Shown here piece after piece: positions 16,817-25,191 of a DNA stretch of 64,000 nucleotides. The DNA lies in assembly GCF_900112365.1 (NCBI RefSeq), contig NZ_FOLQ01000005.1, positions 32,562 to 96,561 of the forward strand. The letters run 5' to 3'. Both the position numbers and the translations under genes were made by a program. The notes beneath the pieces were generated by a model. That model was not told where the DNA came from, did no database searches, and worked only from the letters and a program-made list of their open reading frames with translations. Origin of the DNA: Spirosoma endophyticum (GTDB taxonomy: Bacteria; Bacteroidota; Bacteroidia; Cytophagales; Spirosomataceae). Position 1 is the first letter of the stretch. Every line of letters starts with the position of its first letter.

Positions 16817-16905
16817 GTGAAAAGATCGTATTAATGGGAGCCATGCTATTGAGTGTATCGGCTTTTAGTGTTTAGGCACAACTAACGAATCCAACGAATG
16901 GGTAA
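16817..16905 (+). pseudogene. Decayed secreted-protein N-terminus (signal-peptide remnant, copy 2)
   Basis: After a GTG with one A missing from its poly-A run, the frame reads KIVLMGAMLLSVSAFSV. A TAG follows where a signal-peptidase site (xAQ) would be expected, and then AQLTNPTNG and a stop. It shares a 16-base core with the remnant at 762-854. It has a frameshift at the start and a nonsense codon at the cleavage site, so it is dead. Confidence 0.5.
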
Positions 16906-17235
16906 ATAGTGAAAGGTCAAAAAATAGCGTTCGGGGTACTCAAATGGACGCTATTTTGATGGATAGCTCAACTACCCAGAATAGTAACAATGATAGAAAT
17001 CAGTCAGGCGCCGTAAAGTGATGAACTCCTCTACGGGTAACTCAGTAATGAGCCGTTCCGGATCAACCGACCAGGAGAATAGCCGTAAAATGAAACGTAA
17101 CCGGGGCAACTATAGTAGTCAATCCTCTTCCCCTATGAATACTACGTCCCTCGTTGGGGAAGACTGGTCTATAGTTACGCCAATGGCTTTTGCAAGAGAA
17201 TCCATGACCTTAACATAGTGTAGTGAATGGATAGT
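16906..17235. other. Short stretch without a supported gene
   Basis: A 66-codon serine-rich frame (17018-17218) is not convincing. Nothing else was seen before the terminator at 17236. Confidence 0.35.
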
Positions 17236-17271
17236 TTAAAAGTCAGCTCGTCGATGGAGCTGACTTTTTTT
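17236..17271. terminator. Strong bidirectional terminator-like hairpin
   Basis: AAAGTCAGCTC pairs with GAGCTGACTTT around a short loop, with a run of seven T on the plus strand and A residues on the left. It can end transcripts from either side, including the minus-strand gene at 17307-17561. Confidence 0.7.
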
Positions 17272-17306
17272 GTTCATAGACTATCTAATCTTTGGCGTAC
17301 TACGTA

Positions 17307-17561
17307 TCAAGGAATAACTTCGGGTGCTCCCACCGGGCTATCCGGATCAACCCGATCTTTCAATTCATCAGTTGTCAGAGGCATCCCCTCCTCGTTCACC
17401 AACTCGCTTTTGCTTTCAACCAGAAGTTCCTTGAATTCTTCGATGTTCTTGACAATTCCATTATCGCCGATGGGATCTTGCTCCCCAGTAACCGGGTTAA
17501 AATCGTGCGCTTGACTGTCTAGCTCGGCTGATCTTGACGCAGGTAAGGCCTGTTTTTTCAT
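17307..17561 (-). CDS. Small acidic hypothetical protein, 84 residues
   Basis: The 84-residue frame starts at ATG 17561 (MKKQALPASRSAELD). It is very acidic and hydrophilic, with FNPVTGEQDPIGDNGIVK and EEFKELLVESKSELVNEEG, and looks largely disordered. No domain is known. The strong hairpin 36 bases past its stop can end the transcript, which supports a real gene. Similar short acidic proteins occur in Spirosoma-like accessory DNA, but I cannot name a function. Confidence 0.55.
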   Translation of the reverse strand: MKKQALPASRSAELDSQAHDFNPVTGEQDPIGDNGIVKNIEEFKELLVESKSELVNEEGMPLTTDELKDRVDPDSPVGAPEVIP

Positions 17562-18163
17562 AGGGTATTGTGTGCGATTATTTCCTTATCCAACTGCGAG
17601 CCTGAGGTGTTTGTTTGCAGCCTTCCGGCTGCCTGTCAGCTTGATAACATGGCGTGTAATGCATACACAGGGTATATTCTTTTCAGTAGCCTTAGTACTC
17701 AGGAACAAAGCCAATCAATAGCTAGTTGGAAAGAGATAATAAGACGTGTGTCCACTGGCCACGTTTTATTAGTGTGGATAGAAGCAATAAGCCCGGTCGC
17801 AATGCAACCGGGCCTTATTTTTATCAATTGGATAGGAGCAATAAGCTTCTTATGTACGTCTCTGGAAGCGTTTAGGATTTATGTCGATCATAAAAGTCGC
17901 GGCAATCGCTCAGCAGTGCTTTGACTTCTTAGCTATGCCCACTAGAACCGAGCGATACTGATGCGATTTGGCTCTAATGGGCGGAGGCTGCTTTTCAATG
18001 AAATGCTTTAGTTATGTCTCTGGTCAGAAACCCGTTCTAAGTATCCAGCCTAACTACTGCGAAAATCCGGATCAGTTTACTTCCTTTTTCTAAAACGCAG
18101 ATACCGTACCTTTTCAGCAATCGGACTTGAAGCCCCCTCACGTTCCCAAGTGAGCAATTATGA
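17562..18163. other. Stretch without an intact gene
   Basis: A 118-codon plus-strand frame at 17568-17924 runs through a terminator-like hairpin at 17785 and has odd composition, so it was rejected. The rest is unassigned and may belong to the decayed recombinase gene that ends at 18346. Confidence 0.35.
17785..17823 (+). terminator. Intrinsic terminator
   Basis: AATAAGCCCGGT pairs with ACCGGGCCTTATT around a small loop, followed by a T-rich run. No intact plus-strand gene precedes it. Confidence 0.6.
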
Positions 18164-18346
18164 CCGACTGGTAAAGAAGGTGGCGCTATTCTGGGTATTA
18201 ACAAGCAGATCACCTTACACACACCACAGCTTCGTCGAACATTTGATGGACTTAACTGGATGGAAAAAATGTCACAGACTTCACCAGAGCATACCGACAT
18301 CAGCACCACTCAACGTTATATTCCCCAGATGAAACAAGCGATATAG
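18164..18346 (+). pseudogene. Tyrosine recombinase (integrase) C-terminal remnant
   Basis: The frame reads GGAILGINKQITLHTPQLRR, then further on HTDISTTQRYIPQMKQAI and a TAG at 18344-18346. These correspond to the HxxR region (here HTPQLRR instead of HxxRHTF) and the catalytic His/Tyr segment GHTDISTTQRYxxx of XerC/D-like recombinases. The central part (TFDGLNWMEKMSQTSPE) has diverged, and the frame opens after a TGA, so the front of the gene is missing. It marks the right edge of the decayed accessory region, next to ybaB. Confidence 0.65.
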
Positions 18347-18547
18347 ACCGTGGCAATTCAGTATATTCGCGCTGGCAGAAGGCCGTCGAACAATCGGACA
18401 TTGCGACGAACAAAATGCCATAGCACCCAGTTAAAATTGTACTAAACTATTTTTGCGAAAAACCGCGAAAATAACGTTTCGTACTAAATGCTTAACTGTC
18501 TATTATTCAACTAAATGCGAAACGAAAGTTTCGCTTCATTTTATATT

Positions 18548-18880
18548 ATGAACATGATGGACATGTTCGGGAAAATGAAGGAAGTTCAATCCCGAATGAA
18601 AGATGCCCAGGAAACACTCAGCACCATTTCGGAAACGGGTGAGTCAGGGGCGGGCCTGGTTAAAGTCACAGTCAACGGCCTGAAAAACGTACTGAAAATT
18701 GAGATTGACCCGGATCTAATCCGGCCTGACGATCGTGAAATGTTACAGGACTTGATTGTAGCGGCTACCAACAAAGCGATGTCGAATATTGAAACGAAGT
18801 CTCGTGAACATCTCCGCCAAGCTACCGAAGGGTTATTACCCAATATTCCCGGTTTGAATCTGGACGGGCTGATGCAATAA
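18548..18880 (+). CDS. ybaB: YbaB/EbfC family nucleoid-associated protein
   Basis: The start at ATG 18548 gives MNMMDMFGKMKEVQSRMKDA and a product of 110 residues, the usual size for this family; the frame extends upstream to 18515 but without homology. The protein is a helix-strand-strand-strand-helix dimer with the features VKVTVNGLKNVLKIEIDPDL and LLPNIPGLNLDGL. Family members bind DNA non-specifically and are often next to dnaX/recR, which is not the case here. It is the first conserved gene to the right of the decayed region. A GT2 gene follows on the same strand. Confidence 0.85.
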   Translation: MNMMDMFGKMKEVQSRMKDAQETLSTISETGESGAGLVKVTVNGLKNVLKIEIDPDLIRPDDREMLQDLIVAATNKAMSNIETKSREHLRQATEGLLPNIPGLNLDGLMQ

Positions 18881-18881
18881 A

Positions 18882-18960
18882 TAGTTTGTAAGTTTGTCGT
18901 TTATAGTTTGTCGTTCGTGTCACCCGTACTTGGCGTAACGTCAAACTACAAACGTCAAAT
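18882..18960. repeat. Imperfect intergenic palindrome built of short words
   Basis: The left arm repeats the word agtttgt(cgtt), and the right arm repeats its complement aacgtcaaactacaaacgtc. The arms flank about 20 bases. It lies between ybaB and the glycosyltransferase gene and is one of a set of such elements in the window. Confidence 0.65.
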
Positions 18961-18967
18961 TCGTTTT

Positions 18968-19999
18968 GTGGATACGCTTGCTATAGTTATACTGAATTAC
19001 AACGGGCAACCGTTTCTGGCCAAATTTCTGCCTACGGTGCTGGCCAATACCGATGGGCATCCGGTTTACGTAGCGGATGGTGCGTCCACGGATGAATCCG
19101 TGTCATTTGTACGGGCTAATTTTCCCGAGGTTCGCCTTATCGAACTTCCCTACAATGATGGCTACGCAGGGGGGTATAATATGGCACTCGAACGCGTCCG
19201 AACCCAGTATGGGGGAGCCACTTACTACGTTCTGCCCAACTCTGATATTGAAGTGACGCCGGGCTGGCTTTCGCCCGTGTTGACGTTGCTGAAGAACAAT
19301 CCGAAGATTGCTGCCTGCCAACCCAAGATCCGGTCTTATGACCAGCGTGAATTGCTGGAACATGCGGGCGCAGCCGGTGGTTTTGTCGACTGGCTGGGGT
19401 ATATATTCTGCCGGGGGCGGGTTTTTGCTACGTTCGAAACCGACCACGGGCAATATGACGACAGCCGACAGGTATTCTGGGCAACGGGGGCCTGCCTGTT
19501 CATGCGAGCCGACGTATTCCACCAGACTGGCGGCTTTGATTCGTCATTTTTTGCGCATATGGAGGAAATTGACTGGTGCTGGCGTATTCAGCGGCTGGGC
19601 TATGAAGTCTGGGCATGCGGCCAATCGACGGTATTTCACGTTGGCGGGGGCACATTACACAAATCTAATCCAAAAAAGACGTATTTAAATTACCGGAATA
19701 GCCTGTTCATGCTCTATAAAAACTGGCCCGCCGATGGCTGGTTATGGCCTAAAATACTACTTCGGCTGGTTCTGGACGGCCTTTCCTCCCTCCTATTCCT
19801 GAAAGTTGGTGAATGGAGTGATGTAGGAGCAATTCTACAGGCACACTTCGCATTTTATAAACGTTTGCCTATCCTTCACCAGGAACGGAAACGCTTACAA
19901 CAGCAGCAAACAACTGAAGTCAAACTATTTCCACGCAGTATCGTGTGGCAGTATTTTGCAGAAGGGAAAAAGACGTTCAAGGAGATATATGGTGTATGA
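18968..19999 (+). CDS. Glycosyltransferase family 2
   Basis: I place the start at GTG 18968 (VDTLAIVILNYNGQPFLAKF) because the upstream in-frame sequence lies inside the palindrome. The 343-residue protein has a GT-A fold with the NYNG nucleotide-binding start, the DGASTDES loop, and LPNSDIEVTPGWL as the DXD-like region. The acceptor-side block is FFAHMEEIDWCWRIQRLG (ED-type catalytic Asp/Glu). This is the pattern of rhamnosyl- or related surface-glycan transferases. A hydrophobic helix near residue 260 (LLRLVLDGLSSLLFLKV) suggests membrane association. The substrate is unknown. Confidence 0.85.
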   Translation: MDTLAIVILNYNGQPFLAKFLPTVLANTDGHPVYVADGASTDESVSFVRANFPEVRLIELPYNDGYAGGYNMALERVRTQYGGATYYVLPNSDIEVTPGWLSPVLTLLKNNPKIAACQPKIRSYDQRELLEHAGAAGGFVDWLGYIFCRGRVFATFETDHGQYDDSRQVFWATGACLFMRADVFHQTGGFDSSFFAHMEEIDWCWRIQRLGYEVWACGQSTVFHVGGGTLHKSNPKKTYLNYRNSLFMLYKNWPADGWLWPKILLRLVLDGLSSLLFLKVGEWSDVGAILQAHFAFYKRLPILHQERKRLQQQQTTEVKLFPRSIVWQYFAEGKKTFKEIYGV

Positions 20000-20055
20000 A
20001 ATATTTTTAAGCACCAGTCATATCATGTATTATACATCTTATATCATACATCCAG

Positions 20056-20277
20056 TTACAGTTCCCAGATGGTTGGATGGTTGTGCCGACGCATATGTTT
20101 ATTCATTTCCATCCAGAAGGCAAGAATCAGGTATAAAATAACGGGAGAGCCGAGTGTTAGAAATGAAGTATAGATAAAATACAGCCGAATACTGCTAGCC
20201 GAGATGTTCATCTTCTCACCTAATCGCGAGCAGACGCCAAATGCCTGACTTTCAACAAAATACCTAATCTTATTCAT
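20056..20277 (-). CDS. PspC-domain small membrane protein
   Basis: The 73-residue protein starts MNKIRYFVESQAFGVCSRLG and has the PspC pattern: an amphipathic start, GVCSRLGEKMNISASSIRLY, then a membrane helix (FLTLGSPVILYLILAFW). PspC-like proteins sit in the inner membrane and in enterobacteria take part in phage-shock signalling. In Bacteroidota single short PspC proteins are common and their role is not defined. It converges with the GT2 gene. No partner psp genes are nearby. Confidence 0.8.
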   Translation of the reverse strand: MNKIRYFVESQAFGVCSRLGEKMNISASSIRLYFIYTSFLTLGSPVILYLILAFWMEMNKHMRRHNHPTIWEL

Positions 20278-20565
20278 GTTGTTTAGTTTGCGAAGCGTAT
20301 GGATGTAAATTGAACCTATCTGAGGGTCACTAACTAATATGTGTAGTAGATTGTTTGCCGTTTACACAGAATATCAGTATAAACATAGTGAAAATAGCTA
20401 AAAAGTATCGTCAATCTATCTGAAGTCAGAACATTTTTGTTTTCTTTGTGTTGTAACGGCGTTAACGAGCACTATGCGTCATTTGCTACGTTACGCTTAA
20501 CAAAGTTCGATGATTTTCAACTAAGTTCCTGTATTATCTGATTCCCTGGTAGTTGTTTCGTGATC
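20278..20565. other. Intergenic region upstream of the cold-shock gene
   Basis: No gene was seen. The region is moderately AT-rich and holds the divergent control regions of the PspC and cold-shock genes. Confidence 0.4.
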
Positions 20566-20595
20566 TTTGTTAGTAACTGACCCTTTGTATGTTTA
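20566..20595 (+). promoter_or_regulatory. Candidate Bacteroidota-type promoter of the cold-shock gene
   Basis: TTTG at 20566-20569 and TATGTTTA at 20588-20595 resemble the -33 (TTTG) and -7 (TAnnTTTG) boxes used by the Bacteroidota sigma factor. The spacing is 18 bases and one position is mismatched. The distance to the ATG is short, so a second promoter further upstream is possible. Confidence 0.3.
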
Positions 20596-20617
20596 ATTGT
20601 TTAATTGATTACGTTTT

Positions 20618-20824
20618 ATGCAAACAGGTGTAGTAAAATTTTTTAACGAAAGCAAGGGTTACGGATTCATTGTTGAAGACGATACCAATCGGGACATCTT
20701 CGTCCACATTACCGGCCTGAACGGAATTACCATTCGAGAGAAAGACCGGGTACAGTTTGAAGTGGTTGATGGCAAAAAAGGACTTAACGCTGTAAAGGTG
20801 AAAAAAATAGACTCAGATTACTAA
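20618..20824 (+). CDS. Cold-shock protein, CspA family
   Basis: The 68-residue protein is a single cold-shock domain. RNP1 appears as KGYGFIVEDD and RNP2 as DIFVHITGL, and the frame opens with MQTGVVKFFNESKGYGF. It binds single-stranded RNA or DNA and acts as an RNA chaperone. The ending VKVKKIDSDY is slightly longer than the core fold. It is a single-gene unit with a good terminator 26 bases after the stop. Confidence 0.93.
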   Translation: MQTGVVKFFNESKGYGFIVEDDTNRDIFVHITGLNGITIREKDRVQFEVVDGKKGLNAVKVKKIDSDY

Positions 20825-20849
20825 GTCTCCTACGTCTATATGTGATATT

Positions 20850-20884
20850 GAAACCCCGCCCGGCCTCAGGCGGGGTTTTTCTTT
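20850..20884 (+). terminator. Intrinsic terminator of the cold-shock gene
   Basis: AACCCCGCC pairs with GGCGGGGTT around a short loop and is followed by TTTTTCTTT. It is a classic strong terminator. Confidence 0.85.
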
Positions 20885-20943
20885 GTTGCTTTCCAACCTA
20901 CAAATCGGTTGTTGGGTCATATCCAGACACAATCTAACGTACG

Positions 20944-21372
20944 ATGAAGACGCTGATATTCATGTTCCTGACAGGTTTTTTAATGACCTGTAATAAAAAG
21001 GAAATCACATCTACCTGCAATGCTAATACCGACTATACCAAAGATGCTGGCCAGGCCCGTAAATGGATCGTGGGTGACTGGAAATTAGTTCGTGTTACGA
21101 CTATGATTCCTAACCCAACAGTAGCCAACGTAGTACTGAAGTTTTCTGATACCGGTCAGGTCTCTACCAGTAAAGATGATAAACTAACGGCAACCAATAC
21201 ATATCAGATAGCTGATGTGCAAGGTAATTTAGTCCTCAAAACGGATGCAGAATCAACAGGAGAAAATTGGTACGTTCGAAACCCAATTGTACGAATATGC
21301 TCCAGTGAATTGTTTTTGGACGGTGGTATTGCGTACGATGGGCCTGGTTATACGTTCCAGCGTATTAAATAA
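20944..21372 (+). CDS. Lipocalin-like lipoprotein
   Basis: The 142-residue frame starts with a short lipoprotein signal (LIFMFLTGFLMTC, Cys16), so it is exported and anchored. The mature part begins with charged and Cys/Thr-rich residues, then has a beta pattern (WIVGDWKLVRVTTM, then VLKFSDTGQVSTSKDDKL) that resembles the lipocalin-like DUF folds common in Bacteroidota lipoproteins. The ending GGIAYDGPGYTFQRIK is typical. It converges with lysS, with a shared hairpin between them. The binding partner is unknown. Confidence 0.65.
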   Translation: MKTLIFMFLTGFLMTCNKKEITSTCNANTDYTKDAGQARKWIVGDWKLVRVTTMIPNPTVANVVLKFSDTGQVSTSKDDKLTATNTYQIADVQGNLVLKTDAESTGENWYVRNPIVRICSSELFLDGGIAYDGPGYTFQRIK

Positions 21373-21410
21373 GTCAAAGAATGCAAGAGATAGTTGCATT
21401 CTTTGACTTA
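21370..21410. terminator. Bidirectional hairpin between the lipoprotein gene and lysS
   Basis: AAGTCAAAGAATGCAA pairs with TTGCATTCTTTGACTT. The left arm begins right after the lipoprotein stop and the right arm ends a few bases before the lysS stop, so it can serve both convergent genes. Confidence 0.7.
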
Positions 21411-21416
21411 TGCTTG

Positions 21417-23168
21417 TTATCCTATCCAACCTTTAACATCGTCAAGAGTTGGCATTTTAGCCTCTAGTTTTAATTTTTTGCGAACGCCCCCAAGGTCGTT
21501 GAAGAGTTTATTGGGATTGGCTGTACCAAGTTGATCAACCGTCAAAAAGCCCAGTTTCTGTACGGCCGGAACCCACTCGGCCGGAACACCAGCGGCAACG
21601 AAATCACTTTCGTCCGACTGCTCCACTTTCTTTTCGGGTCGCATTTGTGGGAAAAACAATACGTCCTGGATCGACGGCTGGTTGGTCATAATCATCGCCA
21701 GACGGTCAATGCCCAGCCCCACACCTGCCGTTGGCGGCATACCGTATTCAAGCGCCCGCAGGAAATCTTCATCCAGTGCCATAGCTTCTTCGTCGCCCCG
21801 TTCGGCTAAGCGGAGTTGCTCTTCAAAACGTTCCCGCTGATCGAGTGGGTCATTTAGCTCAGAGTACGCATTCGCAATTTCTTTTCCGTTGCAAATAGCC
21901 TCGAATCGTTCTACTAAACCCGGTTTGCTACGGTGTTTTTTGGTCAATGGCGACATTTCAACGGGGTAGTCGGTAATGAACGTCGGCTGAATCAGGTTGG
22001 GCTCGCAGGCATCGCCGAATAACTCATCAATCAGCTTCGACTTGCCCATTGTGCTGTCTACTTTAATTCCCCGACTTTCGGCTACCTGCCGAAGGTCCTC
22101 CTCGTCCATTTCCGATACGTCGACACCCGTATATTCCTCGATGGCTTCGAACATGGTCAGGCGTTTCCAGGGACGTTTGAAGTCGATGACATTTTCGCCA
22201 ACTGTCACTTTGGTTGTTCCAGCTACGTCCAGCGCCACTTTCTCCACCATCTCTTCGATCGTATCCATCATCCAGAGGTAATCTTTATACGCTACGTAGA
22301 ATTCTACCTGCGTAAATTCCGGGTTGTGTGTCCGGTCCATACCTTCATTTCGGAAGTCCTTAGCGAATTCGAACACGCCATCATAGCCGCCTACAATCAG
22401 GCGTTTCAGGTATAACTCGTTGGCAATCCGCATGTAGAGCGTCATGTCAAGCGAGTTGTGGTGCGTACGGAACGGCCGTGCGGTGGCTCCCCCGTGAATG
22501 GGTTGCAAGATGGGCGTTTCAACCTCCAGATAGCCTTTTGCGCTCAAAAATTGCCGAATTGAGTTGACTAGCTTCGTACGTTTTATAAATACCTCGCGCA
22601 CCTGCGGATTCACGATCAGGTCTACGTAGCGCTGGCGGTAGCGTTGTTCTGGATCGGTAAACGCGTCGTAGGTTTCTTTTTCGCCTTTTTCATTCACCAC
22701 CTCCTTCACCACCGGAAGAGGACGTAGTGATTTATTCAGGATTTTGAATTCCTTCACGTAAACCGACAATTCACCGGTCTTGGTGGAGAACACATGACCA
22801 CGAACGCCAATGATGTCGCCAATGTCCAGTAGCTTCTTAAAAACGGTGTTATACAGGGTTTTATCGTCGCCGGGGCAGAGATCATCACGCCGGAAGTAAA
22901 ACTGCATACGACCGGTAGCATCCTGAATTTCAGCAAACGAAGCACTGCCGCTAATGCGGAACACCATCAGCCGCCCGGCCAGTTGAACATCGCCCCAGCG
23001 CTCGTCGTTGGAGAGATCCATTTCTGGCTCAACATCACCACTAAAAGCAGCTCGAATGTCGGCGATGGTAGTTGTTACGTCAAATAATGCGGCTGGGTAG
23101 GGATCAATGCCCATCCCGATTAATTCTTCGCGTTTTTGTCGGCGATTTATTTCTTGTTCACTCAGCAT
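21417..23168 (-). CDS. lysS: Lysyl-tRNA synthetase, class II, with C-terminal extension
   Basis: The 583-residue enzyme charges tRNA-Lys with lysine in the cytoplasm. An OB-fold anticodon-binding domain occupies about residues 50-160. The class II core follows: [13 protein letters not shown], motif 2 in [19 protein letters not shown], and motif 3 in [13 protein letters not shown]. Bacterial LysRS is usually about 500 residues. Here about 70 residues follow FFPQMRPEK, starting [14 protein letters not shown] and ending [10 protein letters not shown], with a helix-hairpin-helix look. I believe such tails are common in Cytophagales. The gene is alone in its transcription unit. Confidence 0.95.
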   Translation of the reverse strand: MLSEQEINRRQKREELIGMGIDPYPAALFDVTTTIADIRAAFSGDVEPEMDLSNDERWGDVQLAGRLMVFRISGSASFAEIQDATGRMQFYFRRDDLCPGDDKTLYNTVFKKLLDIGDIIGVRGHVFSTKTGELSVYVKEFKILNKSLRPLPVVKEVVNEKGEKETYDAFTDPEQRYRQRYVDLIVNPQVREVFIKRTKLVNSIRQFLSAKGYLEVETPILQPIHGGATARPFRTHHNSLDMTLYMRIANELYLKRLIVGGYDGVFEFAKDFRNEGMDRTHNPEFTQVEFYVAYKDYLWMMDTIEEMVEKVALDVAGTTKVTVGENVIDFKRPWKRLTMFEAIEEYTGVDVSEMDEEDLRQVAESRGIKVDSTMGKSKLIDELFGDACEPNLIQPTFITDYPVEMSPLTKKHRSKPGLVERFEAICNGKEIANAYSELNDPLDQRERFEEQLRLAERGDEEAMALDEDFLRALEYGMPPTAGVGLGIDRLAMIMTNQPSIQDVLFFPQMRPEKKVEQSDESDFVAAGVPAEWVPAVQKLGFLTVDQLGTANPNKLFNDLGGVRKKLKLEAKMPTLDDVKGWIG

Positions 23169-23378
23169 GTCAGTCAGATCGTTGGTCAGTCAGTACGTTG
23201 ACCAGGTATTTGAGTGGGCAAAAATAGTGAAAAGGATTGGCGTTTACTGGTATAAGGTCGAATATGCCATTGCTGTAATCAGACAACCGCTCTTCTATTT
23301 TTTAATGAGGTAAAGAAAATCATTTGTATCATTGTGATATTAAAATGATGTCACATTTTCACCTTACTCTTTACCGTC

Positions 23379-24230
23379 ATGCAGGAGAAAAAACTTACGT
23401 CTGTTTCGGGTTATATTTTTGTCATAGGTGCCCTGGTCTGTTTTGGTGTGGCCGCACTGGCTGCTAACTATAATGGGGCACTACTGGCCATACTGTTAAG
23501 CTTAATCGGTGTTTTCCTGCTGAAAGGTATCGTCGTTATTTATCCAAAAGAAGGGATGAATGCTACGTTCTTTGGCGACTATGTGGGCACCATTAAAGAA
23601 ACGGGATTGAGGTGGGTGAACCCACTGTATAGCAAAACAAAAATCAGTTTACGCGCTCGTAACCTGAATGGGCAGACGCTGAAGGTAAATGATAAAATGG
23701 GCAATCCGGTGGAGATTGCAGCCGTTGTCGTCTGGCAGGTGAGTGATGCCGCCAAAGCTTTATTCGAGGTTGATAACTACGTTAATTTCGTGCAGATCCA
23801 GTCTGAAGCAGCCGTGCGGAAATTAGCCAACTCGTATGCATACGACCATATGGAAGATGAAACCTCGTCGGTAACCCTGCGCGACAGCACGGGCCAGATC
23901 AACGAATTTCTGGAAAAGGAACTTAACGAGCGTTTGGAACGAGCGGGCGTTGATATTATTGAAGCCCGTGTCAGTCATTTGGCGTATTCCTCCGAAATTG
24001 CGGGGGCCATGCTACAACGCCAGCAGGCATCAGCCATGATAGCGGCCCGTCGTCTAATTGTGGAGGGAGCTGTTGGTATGGTGGAAATGGCTCTGGAGCG
24101 TTTGGAGAAAAATGGGGTAATTTCGTTAGATGAAGAACGTAAAGCCGCTATGGTGAGCAATCTGCTCGTCGTTTTATGTGGCGAAAAATCCGTTAGCCCG
24201 GTCGTAAATGCGGGAACGTTGTATAATTAA
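23379..24230 (+). CDS. SPFH-domain (band 7/stomatin-like) membrane protein
   Basis: The 283-residue protein has one or two N-terminal membrane helices (residues 10-52, [17 protein letters not shown] and [18 protein letters not shown]). An SPFH domain follows, with [19 protein letters not shown] and then [21 protein letters not shown] helical end ([18 protein letters not shown], then [18 protein letters not shown]) is typical of oligomer-forming flotillin-like proteins. They organise membrane patches. The next gene, an Arc-type DNA-binding protein, lies 76 bases downstream. The two genes are found together in many Bacteroidota, which suggests a joint task. Confidence 0.88.
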   Translation: MQEKKLTSVSGYIFVIGALVCFGVAALAANYNGALLAILLSLIGVFLLKGIVVIYPKEGMNATFFGDYVGTIKETGLRWVNPLYSKTKISLRARNLNGQTLKVNDKMGNPVEIAAVVVWQVSDAAKALFEVDNYVNFVQIQSEAAVRKLANSYAYDHMEDETSSVTLRDSTGQINEFLEKELNERLERAGVDIIEARVSHLAYSSEIAGAMLQRQQASAMIAARRLIVEGAVGMVEMALERLEKNGVISLDEERKAAMVSNLLVVLCGEKSVSPVVNAGTLYN

Positions 24231-24306
24231 AAGGAGGAAGGGGAAGAGAGGGAGGAAAAGTTAAACTAGATAGTCTTTTTTTCCTCTTCCCTTTCCTCCC
24301 CCTTTT
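24229..24306. repeat. Purine/pyrimidine intergenic palindrome
   Basis: The left arm is a purine tract of GGAGGAAGGGGAAGAG type, and the right arm is its pyrimidine complement, separated by about 13 bases. The right arm ends directly at the ATG of the Arc gene, so the hairpin could hide that start. Its asymmetric purine strand could also form triplex DNA. Confidence 0.65.
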
Positions 24307-24501
24307 ATGGCTACAGAAAAAAAAGCATTTGTCTTACGGATTCAGCCAGAAACACTAAAAGAGCTGGAGCGTTGGGCACAGGAAGACTTCAGGAGTGTGA
24401 ATGGGCAGATCGAATACCTGCTCAACGACGCGCTCCGAAAACGGAAAAAGCAGAGTCAGCCTACAGCTAATGATGAACCGGCTCCCCAATCCGATACGTA
24501 G
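24307..24501 (+). CDS. Arc-type ribbon-helix-helix DNA-binding protein
   Basis: The 64-residue protein reads KAFVLRIQPETLKELERWA, then SVNGQIEYLLNDALRKR, which matches the beta strand and two helices of Arc/MetJ-type repressors. The basic and proline-rich tail after residue 45 is disordered. It would bind DNA as a dimer. It follows the SPFH gene and is the conserved partner of SPFH proteins in this phylum; whether it regulates that gene is not known. A palindrome ends exactly at its start codon. Confidence 0.85.
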   Translation: MATEKKAFVLRIQPETLKELERWAQEDFRSVNGQIEYLLNDALRKRKKQSQPTANDEPAPQSDT

Positions 24502-24507
24502 CCGAAC

Positions 24508-25191
24508 TTATTCCTGCGAGGGAACAGACTCTCTGGCAGAAGCCGTTCTAGGGTCTTTTTGCGCCAAAAAATTATATTGATCGATGAGCACCAGGCGCCC
24601 TAAAAGTGTGCGGGTATTGATATTGTGCTGCTGCACATACGCCTGTAGCTCACGATCATAAGCCGTCATCAACGGTTGGTAAATTTCCAGGTAAAACCGA
24701 TCCAAGGCCATCAACCGACCCGCATCCTGTACATAATAGTCAAAAAGATCGGTATTTTGTGCCATAGTGGGCTGATCGGCATAATTCGATGGGTGCCCAA
24801 ATGCTCGTTTAAACAAACCATGAGATCGTCTTAATCGCCGAACGACAGCCAGTGGCCCATCCATCCATACTTCGAAAAACGTACGATTGTCGTGATTTTT
24901 AGTTGCAGAGCCTGGCAACGATCTAAAGTCCCGATTTTTATGTAGACTATAATCGAACCAGCCAAACTGAACAACCTGATTCGCCGAGAACGTGTGTAAG
25001 CGCCCATCCAACTGACGAAACATGACCATCTCCGCCAGCCAGTTATAGGATAGATTTCCTTCTAAAACCGTCTTATTCCAGAGCGTTATATGGCCCGCAT
25101 GCCAGACTTCTTTCTCCGGAGAAGCTTGAGTGAAAAAAACACAAAATAATACAAGTATAGTGATTAGTGTAAGCTTATAAAGAGTTTTCAT
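24508..25191 (-). CDS. Secreted hypothetical protein, 227 residues
   Basis: A signal peptide (LTLITILVLFCVFFTQA, cut near residue 24) leads into a protein with no known domain. The sequence HITLWNKTVLEGNLSYNWLA, then MVMFRQLDGRLHTFSANQVV, suggests beta strands, as in Bacteroidota proteins that report a material property via short beta hairpins. The second half is helical (LMALDRFYLEIYQPLMTAYD). It ends a few bases from the convergent Arc gene. The upstream intergenic region is long and AT-rich, so it likely has its own promoter. The function is unknown. Confidence 0.65.
   Translation of the reverse strand: MKTLYKLTLITILVLFCVFFTQASPEKEVWHAGHITLWNKTVLEGNLSYNWLAEMVMFRQLDGRLHTFSANQVVQFGWFDYSLHKNRDFRSLPGSATKNHDNRTFFEVWMDGPLAVVRRLRRSHGLFKRAFGHPSNYADQPTMAQNTDLFDYYVQDAGRLMALDRFYLEIYQPLMTAYDRELQAYVQQHNINTRTLLGRLVLIDQYNFLAQKDPRTASARESVPSQE

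Noticed and set aside
17568..17924. 118-codon plus-strand frame
   Set aside because: It runs through a terminator hairpin (17785-17823) and has irregular composition.
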